This document shows positions 22,431 to 33,250 of a stretch of DNA of 64,000 bases, piece after piece; the stretch's first letter is position 1, and each line of letters begins with the position of its first letter. The translations under genes and the position numbers were made by a program. The stretch comes from Porphyra umbilicalis (Eukaryota; Rhodophyta; Bangiophyceae; Bangiales; Bangiaceae). Below the pieces are notes generated by a model that saw only the letters and a list, made by a program, of their open reading frames with translations, was not told the DNA's origin and made no database searches. The stretch spans positions 124,001 through 188,000 of the forward strand of contig KV918772.1 in NCBI GenBank assembly GCA_002049455.2, given 5' to 3'.

Positions 22431-23991
22431 GCGTTGAGGTCGATGCGGTGCTGGGTGGCTTTGATGACGCCGAGCGCCTGGCCTGTCGACATTGCCTTGT
22501 GCTCGTCCAGCATGCGGCAGATCAGGGTGTGCAGCGCCGGGTAAGCGTTCGGTTGGTCCACGTCTTCCACTTGCGGGGGGGACGCGGGCGGCGCTTCGGC
22601 AGTCACGGCGCCTTCTTTGCCCGGGTCCCGGGGTCGCGGGAGGATCGCAGGCCCACTGCCCGCGGCCGTCGCCGGGTCCAGGCTCCGCCCCGACGCGGGG
22701 CAGTCCCGAAGTCTTGACACCGACGCCACGACGCCCTCGGCAGCCGTGGCCGGCGTGACGGCAGGGGCGGGCGGTGCACCGGAAGGTGCCCCGGGGGGCA
22801 CCTGTACGACGCTCGTAGTCAGCAGCTCGACGTAGCCGACGTTGGACCTCTGCCGGAGGATGACCTTGCGCGCGCCAAAGTTGGTCACGATGACCAGGAA
22901 AGATAGCCCCGGCACAAAATCGTGCACGCCGTTGGCGATTGAGACCCAATGCGTTGTGAAGAGGCGCGAGGCGCCGAACACCTGGCTCAGGCCCCCCCAC
23001 ATAATCCGCACCCAGACGACCGTGGCCGCCGACGGCGGCAGCCGCGTCTTGTGCGTCGCGCGGAGAACGAAGGCGACGCCCATGGAGCGGTCACCATCGT
23101 CCAGCGGCCCCGGGAGGATGCCCGTGACGGACCCGTCCGTCCGACGGATGGACCTATCCTGAGGCAGGATGGCGTGGGCGTTTTCTTCGATGAACGTGCA
23201 GCCCAAGATGACTGGGACCGACAGGTCGTCGAAGACGAGGAAGGGAACCGGGACGATCCGTGCGCCCGTCTGGAGCCACAGCGTGACGGTACCGCTAGTG
23301 CGTAACCGCGCGTTCTTGGCGTCTCGTAGACGTACCTGTTCCTCCTCCTTGGAGGTGACCACCTGGCGGAGCCAGTCAGGGGCGAGGGCGTTCCGGCGGA
23401 CCAAGTTGGGGCCCGCCTCCGTGTCAACGACGGCGCCGAACGCGAGGAGGGACAGCTAGTCCGGCCCCAGGGACGCCACGATGCGGTATTTGTCCAGACT
23501 GAAACGCAGCACTTCCCCGCCCCTCAACAAGGTGCCCGGCGCGTGCGTGGTGTCCGCCACTGCGATAGCGTGGCGGCGAAAGCGGGTACGCTCGCTCCGA
23601 GCGCGTCCTTCGAGGCGCCGCCGGAGCCCCTGCCCAATGCGCGCCCCGTTGGCGGGTAAGTCCGCCGGGATGCCATCCCCGCCAACCCACAGCCGATGGT
23701 CGGAGTGGCCAAGGGCCAGGACCGACGCGGCGACCTGCGGGGTCGGAGGGACGGCCTCGGTGGCCACCGGCGTCGCTGGGACGGGGCGGCCGTCCGGCAC
23801 GTCTGCCGTCGCGTGGCTGACCCCCCCAGGCCGCGCGAGGATGCGAGGGCAGAAGGCAAGCGCTGGCGGGAATCCCTCCGAGGCACGCTGCATGCGGTCC
23901 TGGCGCATGCGGGTCGCCGTGATGTAGCAGTGCCGGTGTGCCTTAAAACGGACGACTTTCGTTGGCAGCCCACTCAGGGGGCTGCCCCTTA

Positions 23992-25978
23992 CTAGCTTCT
24001 CTGGGCGTGGCAGGCGCGGCCGTCCCCATGACCCACGCCGTAGGCGACCGCGGTCAACTCCTCGGAGGAACTCTCATCCTCGTCGCCTGCTGCGTTCGGG
24101 TACGCCCGGTCATCCGTCTTCACGGCGTTGCCAAAAGAAGCCGTGCCCGGCGGGACGGTCCCATGGTTGGCGCCAGTCGGCGGTCCCGGTGGAACCGGCG
24201 GTCCCGCACCCAGGGGCAGGGGTGCCGGCGGCGCTGGTCCCCGCCCGTTGCGGTGTGCCGCGACTGCCTCGCGCAGCGCGCGTCCGTGCGCCCGCGCCAC
24301 GGGAGACTGGGCGGGGCACTCCCACACCCAGTGCCCCAGGTGGCCACAGAACAAGCAGGCCCCCCGCCGACGGGGCGGGGGCCCCGCATCGGGTGCCCCG
24401 CTCCATCCGCCGCCACGTGGTGGAGGCGCCCCGCCGCATGGAAGCCGCGGGGGGCGATCCGAGTGCGGAAAGACTGTTCCCGCCCGTGAAGGCACCGGGG
24501 TGCCCGGTGCCAGGGTACCGCGCCCGCGCCCTGCCCCCGTGTGAACGGGGTACAACACCGGGCGCCCGCCTCAAGCGGGCTGCTGTTGCCTGCCCGACGC
24601 GTGCGGCAGACTGTCCACCGGTAATACTGGGACGTCGCTCGGGGACCCGTACTCAACAAGCGTCCCCGACGCGGCCAGCACCGCGGCCCACTCGGCCCGC
24701 TCCGCCTCATTACCGTAGTCCGTGACGGACAGCGCAGCTGCGGCCGAGGCGGCTCCCACCGAGAGGGCGACGGACGCCGCCGGCCGCCCGTGCCCGCCGT
24801 CGGCGGTGTGTTGCCCCGGGGTCACTGCCGGTGGCGGAGGAGGAGGTCGAGCCGTCGCTTCTGTCCGTCGACTCCGCCCCACTGGAGGCGGAGGACGAGC
24901 CCGACGGACTTTCGTCACTCTCGGTCGACGAGGGGGGCCCCGTCGATGGGGATGACGGGGCCCGTCGGGCGTACCGACGCTGCCGGTGGCCCTGAGAGGG
25001 AACCGCCTTCGGGTGTCGACGCTCGGCGCCCCTCCGGGACCGCTGCCGCGCAGGGTGCGCGGCCGGCGAGGCAGTCACCGTCAAGGCGGACCCTGTCCGG
25101 GTAGCGCCCCCCGTCCGGGGGCGTTCGCCGGACGTGCCCGACCCGGGTTCCTGGGGTGCCGGTCCGCCCGCGCTCGCGGTCGCAGAAGAAGGGCCCTGGG
25201 CCGCCGCGAGGGCCAGGGCCACGGCCGCGATGCGCCCCGGGACCGGGGTCACGTCCTATGCCGCAGTCGACGCCTCCTCCGCGGCGTCGCGGAGCACCTG
25301 AGAAAAGTGGCGCAGGTGCCCGGGGTCGGCCGCCGCCCGAGGTGGTCCTGGAGCCGCGGCTCCGCCGACCCCCTGCAGGCTGGGCCCCGACCCGCCCGTC
25401 CCGGACGGCGCGTCCAGTGACAGGTGGTCCCGGGTGGTCCTCTGCCACCGGGCCAGGGCCACCTCTTCCGGGATGACCCCGAACGCTCGCTGTGATTCCC
25501 GGCGCTGCCGCTCGGCCTCCCCCGGCGACAGCGCGTCCATTGGTCGACGCGGCCCCCGGCCCGTGGGGGTCCCGCCAACTAAGGTTCCAGACGAACTGCC
25601 CACCGCGTCCACGCGGGGAGCGCCGAAGGGCGGCGCCCCTTCCAGGCGCTGCCCGTCCAGGGGGGAAGGGTGAACCCCCGCACCCCCTGCCTGGGGCTCC
25701 ATCAGCGTGGACGTCTGTCCCGCGCCGGGAGGAGGACGAGCCCCGGTGGTCGGCGTGCGGCCGGGGTCCTCGGGCGGGGAGGTCGATTCAACCGCCACCG
25801 TACCGCCGCCGCCAACCGGGACCGCCCTTCCACCCGCAACGGGGGCCGCAGCGCCCAAGGCCGGTGTTGCCCTGGGGTATCCCGCCGGTGGCGCGTCCGT
25901 CACCCGGCTAGTGCCGGGCATCTCAAACGGAGGAACGCCCCCGTCAAGCGGGGAAGATGAGATAGATCCGCGAGCCAT
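23992..25978 (-). pseudogene. gag: gypsy gag with CCHC zinc knuckle, frameshifted
   Basis: The frame opens at ATG 25976-25978 (MARGSISSSPLDGG), about 130 bp from the primer site, and runs through Pro/Gly/Ala-rich sequence that needs changes of frame near 25255 and 24900. Near 24350 the coding frame shows CLFCGHLGHWVWEC, a C-x2-C-x4-H-x4-C nucleic-acid-binding knuckle typical of retroelement Gag. An acidic DEDESSSEE segment lies before its end at 23992. The central capsid-like domain seen in the related copy at 31601-32104 is not obvious here, so it may be deleted or badly decayed. Confidence 0.7.
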
Positions 25979-26106
25979 GGAAGCGGGGTCCGCGTATCGA
26001 TCGGGTGTCCTCCGTCACCGCACCGCAATACAACCAACGAGGGTCCCCCGACTCTTGGTATCGAAAAGGTTTTGATCTGCGTCACGCACGGCGTGCGTAC
26101 AGCGAG

Positions 26107-26125
26107 TCTCACCCGGAGTGCAAAA
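26107..26125 (-). promoter_or_regulatory. gypsy primer-binding site, degenerate
   Basis: Plus-strand GTCTCACCCGGAGTGCAAAA adjoins the LTR. It aligns with TCTCACCCGGAGCACCA at 33232-33248 in the second gypsy copy, which ends in CCA like a mature tRNA. Here about three bases of the CCA-proximal part are changed. Confidence 0.6.
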
Positions 26126-26772
26126 TGTAGTACCACAATCTAGGGGGTCGCCTCGAGAGGAGGGAAGTAACGGCCGTCTTAGCCGCTCGCGCGACACCTG
26201 CTATGGGCCTCGAGGTCCAGGAAGTCGGGCCGATCGAAAGGCCAAGACATCGAGACACGGTTTACTTGCCGGCGACGACGGTGCCTCCCACCGTTGTCGC
26301 CCCTCGTCCTAAAAGGTCTGAAACCGTCGCCCGGATCCATTTTCCCCAAATGGGAATTGACCCGGGCCGTCACCAACCAATGCAGATAATTCCCTCCATG
26401 CATGTCAAGTCCCCCGCGGCGATTATTACAGACGAGGGGGAGAAACCGTCCCGCGCGAAACGCGCTGCACCCGCCGCGTGGCGCCCGGTCGGCCGTCGCC
26501 TGCCGCGCTCTCTCGGGCGCGCCAGCGCCTTCGCGGGCGCGCCAATCCGGCCTCCCGCGGGGCCCGCGTGCCGGGCGCGGCGGGTCGGGTATGCTCCCAG
26601 GGTGGCCCGAGCCGGTCATCGGGGCCGCCCCCTCGCCCCGGTCCCCGCGTCGCCGCCCCGTCGGCCACCACCGCCGCTGGCGTCGCCATTTCACGTCGGG
26701 TACCGCGTCTCCCGCCGTCGCCGACGTCCCCGTGGTTGCCCCCTGGCGCATAGGGGGCCCCGTAGTACTACA
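26126..26772 (-). repeat. gypsy 5' LTR
   Basis: 647 bp, from TGTAGTACCAC to GTAGTACTACA, followed by the target duplication CAACA at 26773-26777. The long frames that cross it on both strands are products of GC-rich LTR sequence and occur equally in the other LTR. Confidence 0.95.
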
Positions 26773-26777
26773 CAACA

Positions 26778-29400
26778 GATACGCAAGAAGAAAGGCAAAG
26801 AAAAGATATGTGGAAGAGCGCACTTGCGTGTGGCCATCGACAGGGCAGAGGCTACCATCACGGTCCTGTTGCTACTGCTGGACACCTGTTGAATTGTCAC
26901 CACTGAAACCACAATGGGGCACCACCGCACAATCCATCCCAATCAGTGCCGAGATAATGGAGAAGGGAGGTGAGAGACCAGACGCAGTGTCAGGAACCAG
27001 GTTTCTTGAAAGCGCAAAGAAGCGTGTGCTCGATACCGCCGCAATGCGCTCCTCTCCAAAGGAGTCAGAACGAGGGAGCGTCACGTACCTGATGATGTGA
27101 CGCTGTTGCGAGCTGACAGCGGCACCCAGGGGCATGCCCCGTGATGCGCAGTCGACAGGAGTGAAAAAAATGGCCACTGCAGAAACGGGTTAGATGGACA
27201 AAGCGGTCCAGGGGAGCCCATCCCCCCCTTCATTGCGAACAACAGCAGACCGCGACCCAGTCCCCACCACAGCCAGCAGCACGTTCCCGGCTCCCCGAGC
27301 GCGTGGCCGCCGCTGTCGGACGCCGGCATTGTGAGGAGGTCATAAACAAAGCCCAGTGGAGCGGAAGATCGATAAACAGACTGCCTCCAGCCGAATGGCC
27401 AACGGGGTTGGCGACGACAAGCTGTTGGAAGTGAAAGAGGCAAAACGTCCTCGAATGGGCGGTCTATGAGATGCGTATCGAGCACCAGCCATGGCGGCCC
27501 GAGCGCAACCACCTCTGTAGGGATCGTGGCGCTTCGTGCGTGAGTGTTCGCCACTGCTGCGCATTCTACGAATCTTACCGTGACACGAACGGCCATCTCA
27601 AGAGCTTCACGGCGCAACGCACTTGCCGTGAGCCGTCGCGTGTGGCTATTGGATGCGCCCGAGGAAAACAGCACAGCGGTGGATCACCACAAGATCATAG
27701 GATGCAAGGAAACGTCGACCGAAACGAGCTACAAGCAAGCAAGTAACTCCTCAATAGTACATTAATTCCACATAGTAGCCTCTTATGTCAGCATTCAGAG
27801 ATGATTCTCAGCTCGAAACTTGTACATCGCTGTTCAATAAGTTGCTTGGAACGGCGGTGGGAGAGGCAGGACTCCCGCAGCCAGCCACAAGGTCATGCGG
27901 CGCATTGCTGCCGCTTTGCTCGTTGGACCTGGATCGCTCGAGTTCGCTGGTGGTGCCACTCGGCAACGAAAACCATACATGTTGATCTCCTGCCCACACA
28001 ATGCAGCCAGTGCGCAGAGCGCCAGCCGCCCCAATTCTCTGACGACGCAGGATCTCCGCCCGCCGGTGCCGTGGCGCTGGTGTTTACGGGGGACAGTCCT
28101 TCACAAAGGAGCTATTCAGTAACCGCCCGCGGTGAAGGACAAGCGCAGGTTGGGCTCCCATGCGCGAGCCGGCGCCGATCGATACAGCCAGAATCATCCG
28201 CACGCTGTGACACTGAATATTGCAGCAGCCGCCCCTGGTCAGCGCCCACGCACGCAGGATGCCCGCGAGCTCTCCATCGCTGGTCCACTCTGCGCCATTC
28301 GCCTTGTACGTCTTTTCTCATGCAGCGCGCACCTCTTGCATGTGGCGTCTTCGCCGCGGCCAGGGGGACCTTGTTTGAGAAACGTTGGAACCTGGTTCCG
28401 TCGCAATAGTGTCGGTCACCACCAGCACCTACGCTCAGTTTCGCTTTTCACTTTTCAGGCACCTGGACCGATGTGGGTGGGCGATACTCAAAGCCTTTGC
28501 CCCTAGCGACAGCTTTGCTGTGCTCATATACCGTAAATCGCACTTGCTGCAGAATCAAACAGCATGCATCACCGCTGAAACAAACCAGTAAGCCCGTGCG
28601 CCAGACAGTCACTCTTGCGCATTCTCATGTGTTCGAGAGAAGCAGCTCCCCGCAGCAGTCATCTTCGAATGCTACCGGTATACAGCAGACATTAGCTATC
28701 TGGCGACGCCTTTGCACGTGACACGCTACCAGCAGAGCCGGAAGTATGAAGTTCAGCATGTGATCAGACCCCATGAAGTGTTGGACTGAGCATGATCACA
28801 CGGCCATAGACGAACAGGGCGTCAGCAGCTCTGATTTATGAAAGCTAGGGCATGACAGAATGAGCAGAGCGGAGCTACAAATTATTTTTGACGCGTTGTG
28901 CAACGAAGGCCCTCATGCCGCGCTGACATATCCGGCAATACTCCGGGTACAGTGCGCGGTCTCGCCCGTAGCTCCTGACATGCGTGCCATTCACATATCC
29001 GCAGCGTTAGACCGTGCGTGCGCGTCATAGCTACGAGGCAATGGTTCTCATGCGGGACACGACAAACACGCCTACAGCCTTTCCCTCTTCACGTCCACAT
29101 TCCTTGACAGCTGCGATATCCTATGTGATCCCCGTTCGTCACGGGCGGCGGCTGCTCTAGCAACCTTTCGACGCTGATCCTATACCCACTCATATCCATG
29201 CGTGTGGTAGATAAACTGCTGGCGCCACATTCCCAACGCTATGACCATCATCTGTCATCGGTACGGGAGCTATAGAACAAAAAAGGGCATTGGATGTATG
29301 TCTGTACGGCCGCGCTTTTCCCTTTTCTCTTTCAGTTTCAACCCCGCCGGCCCCCACTCCATCTGTGGAACCCGCATCGCTCCCCCTCATCGCCTCCCAC
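26778..29400. other. No clear gene; start may continue the KDZ element
   Basis: The first bases after the gypsy target duplication continue the KDZ frame from 10690 for about 40 codons (DTQEERQRKDMWK... to NCHH), so the right flank of the KDZ transposon probably begins here. A frame on the other phase (SAEIMEKGGERPDAVSG..., up to 27100) is also coding-like. Beyond that, several frames of 60-200 codons exist (for example minus 27081-27674), but none has a recognisable domain. No terminal repeat of the KDZ element was identified. Confidence 0.35.
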
Positions 29401-29402
29401 GC

Positions 29403-30162
29403 TCACCCCTGCGGCGCCGGAGTACCGTTCTCCTGCGCCATAAAAAATTCATACATATAGAAAGACACAGGCATCAGGATGCCGGCGCACCCCGGGGGCG
29501 GCGTCAGCTGCGTCAAGAGCGCCTTGTTGTTTTCGGTGGTTGAAGTCGCACGATACACCTCCGCCAACACACAGTGGGAACCTTGAATGAGCCTTGAATG
29601 ATGGTTTTCAATCGCGCGTTGCCAATGCCTGGCACAACATGCAAATGTAGCGCCCACATCTGCTGCAGCGTTGTCATCAGCCGCATCTTGGTCATCTTCT
29701 CTTCTTACACGGAGTACGTGGTCACGCTGTCCACACCAGCGCCTGCACGGTCCTTAGCACGATGCGCAGACAACCAGCCGGCCCTGCCGCTCATGGTACC
29801 CCGGCGGCGGTTGCAGTGGCGCAACAAGGACGCGAATAGTCGGCCGTTTCGTTCAAATCGTCAGTGTACTTGACGAAAAAGGAGCAGGCGACGGAGAGCG
29901 CTGCCAGAACCTTCATGGCCGCCTCCTGCATGTCTGCGTCGATCTGGGACGCGCCTTCAGGGTGGCCCTCGACGATGCGCGACAACGACAAGCGGACCGA
30001 CACGGCCATAAAGAAGGTCTGCTCGTGCAGGCGTCCGTCCCTCAAGGAGGCGACCACGTCTCTCGCCGTCTTGCGCTCCATCCACGGGTCTATTAAGATC
30101 TCAGTTCCTACCTGTGGAGCGCCCTCGTAAGCCGCGGGACCAGGGGCTTTTGAAACAGGCAT
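29403..30162 (-). pseudogene. MUS81: MUS81-like structure-specific endonuclease, 3' part, broken
   Basis: MUS81 with EME1 cuts branched DNA such as stalled forks and joint molecules in the nucleus. The first frame (from 30162) shows the nuclease block: ILIDPWMERKTARDVVASLR contains the catalytic ERKxxxD motif, followed by DGRLHEQTFF and SFFVKYTDDLNETADY, matching the family's order of blocks. A frameshift near 29840 leads to LFASLLRHCNRR. An in-frame TAA at 29705-29707 precedes KMRLMTTLQQMWALHLHVV and VPGIGNARLKTIIQG, the C-terminal helix-hairpin-helix. An exact 11-bp tandem duplication (29581-29591/29592-29602) shifts the frame again before LAEVYRATSTTENNKALLTQ. It ends at the TGA at 29403. 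The N-terminal half is absent; the CAGGGG end of a hAT-like repeat lies at 30141. An unrecognised intron could explain one of the breaks, but not the duplication. It could be a decayed second copy of the host gene. Confidence 0.75.
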
Positions 30163-30360
30163 TTTTTATTGAATCAGAATATATTCCACTTGCGCTGATA
30201 TGCACTTGGATTTCAATTTTTGATGCAGTCATGTATCTGATTTTGGATCTGACAGCGCTTGTCGGAGTAAGGATCAGTGACGAATTCGGAATTTATTTGC
30301 TCCGATTTCGATGATACTCTGGGTACCCAGAATGATTATATTCCGACCATGGAAGTTTAT
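30141..30360. repeat. Left end of a hAT-like repeat (one end only)
   Basis: CAGGGGCTTTTGAAAC at 30141 resembles the CAGGGGCTYATRAA terminus inferred from 2635 and 41324. The AT-rich sequence that follows has a lower GC than its surroundings. No right end or target duplication (expected CGCGGGAC) was found nearby. Confidence 0.35.
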
Positions 30361-31189
30361 GCACAAATATGGATCGGCGCACCTGCAAACGAGAGGTGGT
30401 CGGTCGATGTCGCCGACGAAGTCTGTGGCGCCAGCCAACGTTTGGCTCTAGGTGTTCGGAATTGTTTAGAAAGTCAGAGTGGTTCAGTGTGCCTTCTCAA
30501 CCAAAGCTTGTTGTGTACGCAAGGCGGCAATCTCGTCCTCGGACACTGGAAAGTTTCTGGTCCTACGGGCAGTTCCCCCCCGGTCACGATGCGTGCTTGA
30601 CGGACTGCAACAGTGCGGGACACCAGAGAGTGTTGAGACAGCAATGAGGCGCAATTTGCAGGTGTCGGGAAGCAGGTGGGCATGGCTGCTCCTCACCTCA
30701 AGAAGATAGGAACATGCTGCTGATATCCAAACACCCTCACGTCGTGCTGCGGGCATCCGGCTTGGGCGTGTCAGACACGTGGCCATGGTAGGCGCGACGT
30801 TTCGGCCACTATCTCTGACGTGGTGGCCAATAGTGGCATCTCCTCCGCCTGCACCGTCGCAAGGGCTGCCCCAGAATACTTGTTAATGCAAAGCCAATAC
30901 TGGGATTCGGACCAGCTCAGGCAAGAGAACTCAACTCTGATTACATTATGTCCTGCCGTCAGAGAATTATTAGGGCACATTTTGTTCGTGGGTTCTTGGA
31001 CAGAGTACATTATGAGTACGCAGCTACGGCATGGAACTCAGATGAGTCCGAGTATACTGTGCGGATATATCTGGCTCAGCTTCATCCACCTCAGACGCTG
31101 TGCGGAGCCCGTGGCCGTGACCCGAGTCACCAGCAGCGCGTCGCCAAGTGGTCGGCAGCTGCAGCGGGGCCTTGGCATGCGGCGTTCAA
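30361..31189. other. No recognisable gene
   Basis: Open frames of up to about 147 codons occur on both strands without recognisable motifs. Nothing links them to the missing N-terminal half of the MUS81 relic. No repeat structure seen. Confidence 0.35.
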
Positions 31190-31600
31190 CTGAAGAGGGA
31201 GGTATCAGTCTCGGCAGTGTCAGCAAGAGTGAAGGCCGCCAGCAGGTCCGCCAACGCGGTTGAGTAGGGTCCCGCCCGGCACGGGTATACGCCGCGTTGG
31301 GACGCCCCGAAAATGGGACCGCTGTGCCCAGCCGGGACTTGTCGGCCCTGCAAGCGGCGGGCCCTGGACCCCGGGTCAGCGGTCATGCGAACTCCGTCGT
31401 GCGGCGGTACCCCGTCGGAGGGGCAGGGCTCGGGCCCGAACCCGCCGGGGCTGGGCCGCCGGTGCGGCGACAAGGGCTGCGGAGCCCTTCACCTCGACCG
31501 CGGCAAGGACGGCCTGCGCCGCATGCCTATCTCAAGTTGCGGCCGTTGCATCGACCGTGGCCACGTTGTTCTTCGTCTGGGGGATGCGCCCGAGGGCCTT

Positions 31601-33126
31601 TCACGCAGGGGTCTTGCTCCGTGGGATCAGCGACTGCCAGTTCCGTGCCAGGGGCTTCGGGGCAAGATTCACCTTGTCCAGCGCCCAGAAAGACTTTCTC
31701 TCCCGCTCGAGGTAGGCCTTCAGCGTCTTGAACGACGGCTCCGCCGTATTGTAATGCCGCGCGGCGGGCCGAAGGTACTCGGAAACTCCTTGCACCAGCA
31801 CCACCTTGAGCTCCCTGCCGTCCAAGAGGACCTCGAGGGCGGCGTCCAACGCCACGATGCGATCGCCAAACTGCCCCTCGGTCTCCCACGTGTGCTGCTT
31901 GGCGTCCTGCAGCTCGCGAGGGCGGTCGGAAATTACGTCGTCGTCTGAGTACTCTTCCAGGAGCTCACAGATGATGTGCTTGAACTTGGTCTGAGAGGCC
32001 ACCGCCGCCGTGTCACTGCCCAACGGCACTAAGCGGCGGATGACCTCATTGACGTTCCCTGAGACCAGCCACTGGAACGAATACCCCGCGGCCCCTTCGG
32101 CCACGCCCAGGGCGTCGAAGGAGTTCTTGAGCTTCTACAGGAAGTGGATGACGCTGACCCGGTACTTGGCGTCCTAACGCCAATTCTCCAAGAGCATCAT
32201 CGCCTTGAGGACGCGCGGATATTCTGATAGGTGCGCGAGAACCCGGGTGTGCGGTCGTACAGACATTACGCGTCTCTCTTGAACAGGGGCACAAGCCGGG
32301 GGTCCGTGACCCAGTCCAACCGCTGGTCGCGTCGCAGACGCCGGACCGCCTCGCCAACGATAGACTTGCGGAATTCCTCCATCGACGCCGCCGTTTCGCC
32401 CGTATCATCAAAATCCGCCTCACTGTCGGGGGAGTGGGCCCCCGCATGGACGCCGCCCGACGGAGAGGTGGCCCAGCCGGGCGTGGGCGCCACCTACCGG
32501 GTGGACGCCGTTGGTCCCGCCCGCTGCGCCACTCGCGACGGCGCCGGCAACGCCTCTGGCATGGCTGCCGAAGGGGCCGTCTCGGCGATCTGTTCCCGCC
32601 GAGGGCGGAGCTCCTTGAGCTCCTGTCGCATCTCGGTCATGAGCATCTGCATCTTAGTCATGTCCGCCGCCGTTGTGTCAAGCTCCGTCGTCTCCGCGTT
32701 CGCCCATCGGCTCGCGGCAGGCGCCGGGGGCGGACGGATCGCACTGGCGTACCGGCGCCTTGGCCGGGCAAAAACGCCGCTCCGACGCATCATGTCCCGG
32801 GGGGTGTTCGTCGGCCCCCCCGAACCCCGTTGGGATCTCGTCCCCGTCAGCCCCTTGTCTGAAACGATGTCTCGGTCAGTCGCCACGGGATGCGCGTGGC
32901 CGAGATCAAAGGGCGACGTACCGTGCACCGGCGCCACTGAACCACATCCCGCCGTCGACGCCGCCGGGCTCTCTCGTCCCAGGACGATGAGGTCAGGCAA
33001 GGACAGCAGCCCGCCGCGTACGTTCGGTCGGGCCCTGGCTGGCGCTGCGACGATACCGTCGCTCTCGACGGCGCGGGGAGCGCCCCCGGAAACGAAAGAG
33101 GAAGACGAAGAGAAGGCGCGGTCCAT
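31601..33126 (-). pseudogene. gag: gypsy gag (capsid-like domain), frameshifted
   Basis: It starts at ATG 33124-33126 (MDRAFSSSSSFVSGG), at the same distance from the primer site as gag in the larger element. The N-terminal third is Pro/Ala-rich and ends in the helix MTKMQMLMTEMRQELKELRP. A change of frame near 32500 gives MEEFRKSIVGEAVRRLRRDQ, and another near 32110 gives the capsid-like part: FKHIICELLEEYSDDDVIS, LQDAKQHTWETEGQFGDRIV and VVLVQGVSEYLRPAARHYNT. This arrangement matches the retrotransposon gag (capsid) family by pattern. No zinc knuckle is visible after it. At least two frameshifts make it non-functional. Confidence 0.7.
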
Positions 33127-33231
33127 GGCTCCAAGGGCCGTGGCGCTAGCCGGGAGGCGGCTATTCCATTCGGGCCGGTACAACTGGGAGATCGGGGCCA
33201 AGGGTCGTGCAACCAGGCGTGGGACGACTGA

Positions 33232-33248
33232 TCTCACCCGGAGCACCA
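33232..33248 (-). promoter_or_regulatory. gypsy primer-binding site with tRNA 3' CCA end
   Basis: Plus-strand TCTCACCCGGAGCACCA is a plausible tRNA 3' terminus: the end of the T stem, an acceptor strand CCGGAGC, discriminator A and CCA. It lies two bases from the inferred LTR start, as in the larger element. An elongator tRNA-Met type acceptor would fit, but the sequence alone cannot name the tRNA. Confidence 0.7.
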
Positions 33249-33250
33249 AA

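Larger units (their letters stand above)
13651..23930 (-). pseudogene. pol: gypsy pol: protease, RT, RNase H, integrase, chromodomain-like
   Basis: One continuous minus-strand frame, split only by the copia element and the MITE, encodes the retrotransposon polyprotein. The protease has GAVVDTEAGPNLV (normally DTGAG) and VILGCTFIEEN. Reverse transcriptase begins near HRIDLNA at the copia insertion point and continues with VVLVPKMDGTLRSCVDHRLLN, STLDCNAGYWQV and the catalytic box YLDDVIVYS (about 16974-17000). RNase H follows with YVLDVDACGTQVGAA. Integrase has the His/Cys finger (GHPGESRMYAAMRR...CDCCARQ), DRFIKLVRAIP and SDGGPQFTSHFW. After the MITE, LLDVDGEHRRENVAHVVRA and a segment with YAVDRI and VQVYWTEYPQPTWMDA resemble the integrase tail and a chromodomain. 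In-frame stops occur near 23456, 16396, 16025 and 15815, so it is dead. The frame is kept across both insertions once they and their duplications are subtracted, which proves they arrived later. Confidence 0.9.
10691..26772 (-). mobile_element. Ty3/gypsy LTR retrotransposon with chromodomain-like end, decayed
   Basis: Direct LTRs of 647 bp (10691-11337 and 26126-26772) begin TGWAGTACC and end GTAGTACTACA. They are flanked by the 5-bp target duplication CAACA (10686-10690 and 26773-26777). All coding is on the minus strand in the order LTR, primer site, gag with zinc knuckle, protease, reverse transcriptase, RNase H, integrase, chromodomain-like segment, LTR. PR-RT-RH-IN order identifies Ty3/gypsy. 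About 10.4 kb remain when the nested copia element and hAT-type MITE, with their duplications, are subtracted. By eye the LTRs differ at about 40 of 647 positions (about 94% identical), so the insertion is old. The gag-pol frame is interrupted by only a few stops. Between the end of pol and the 3' LTR lies about 2.2 kb of coding-like DNA in the opposite orientation. Confidence 0.95.

Noticed and set aside
26203-26892. Plus-strand frames in the right LTR
   Set aside because: They are the same LTR-derived frames as at 10691-11337 and are not conserved as genes.
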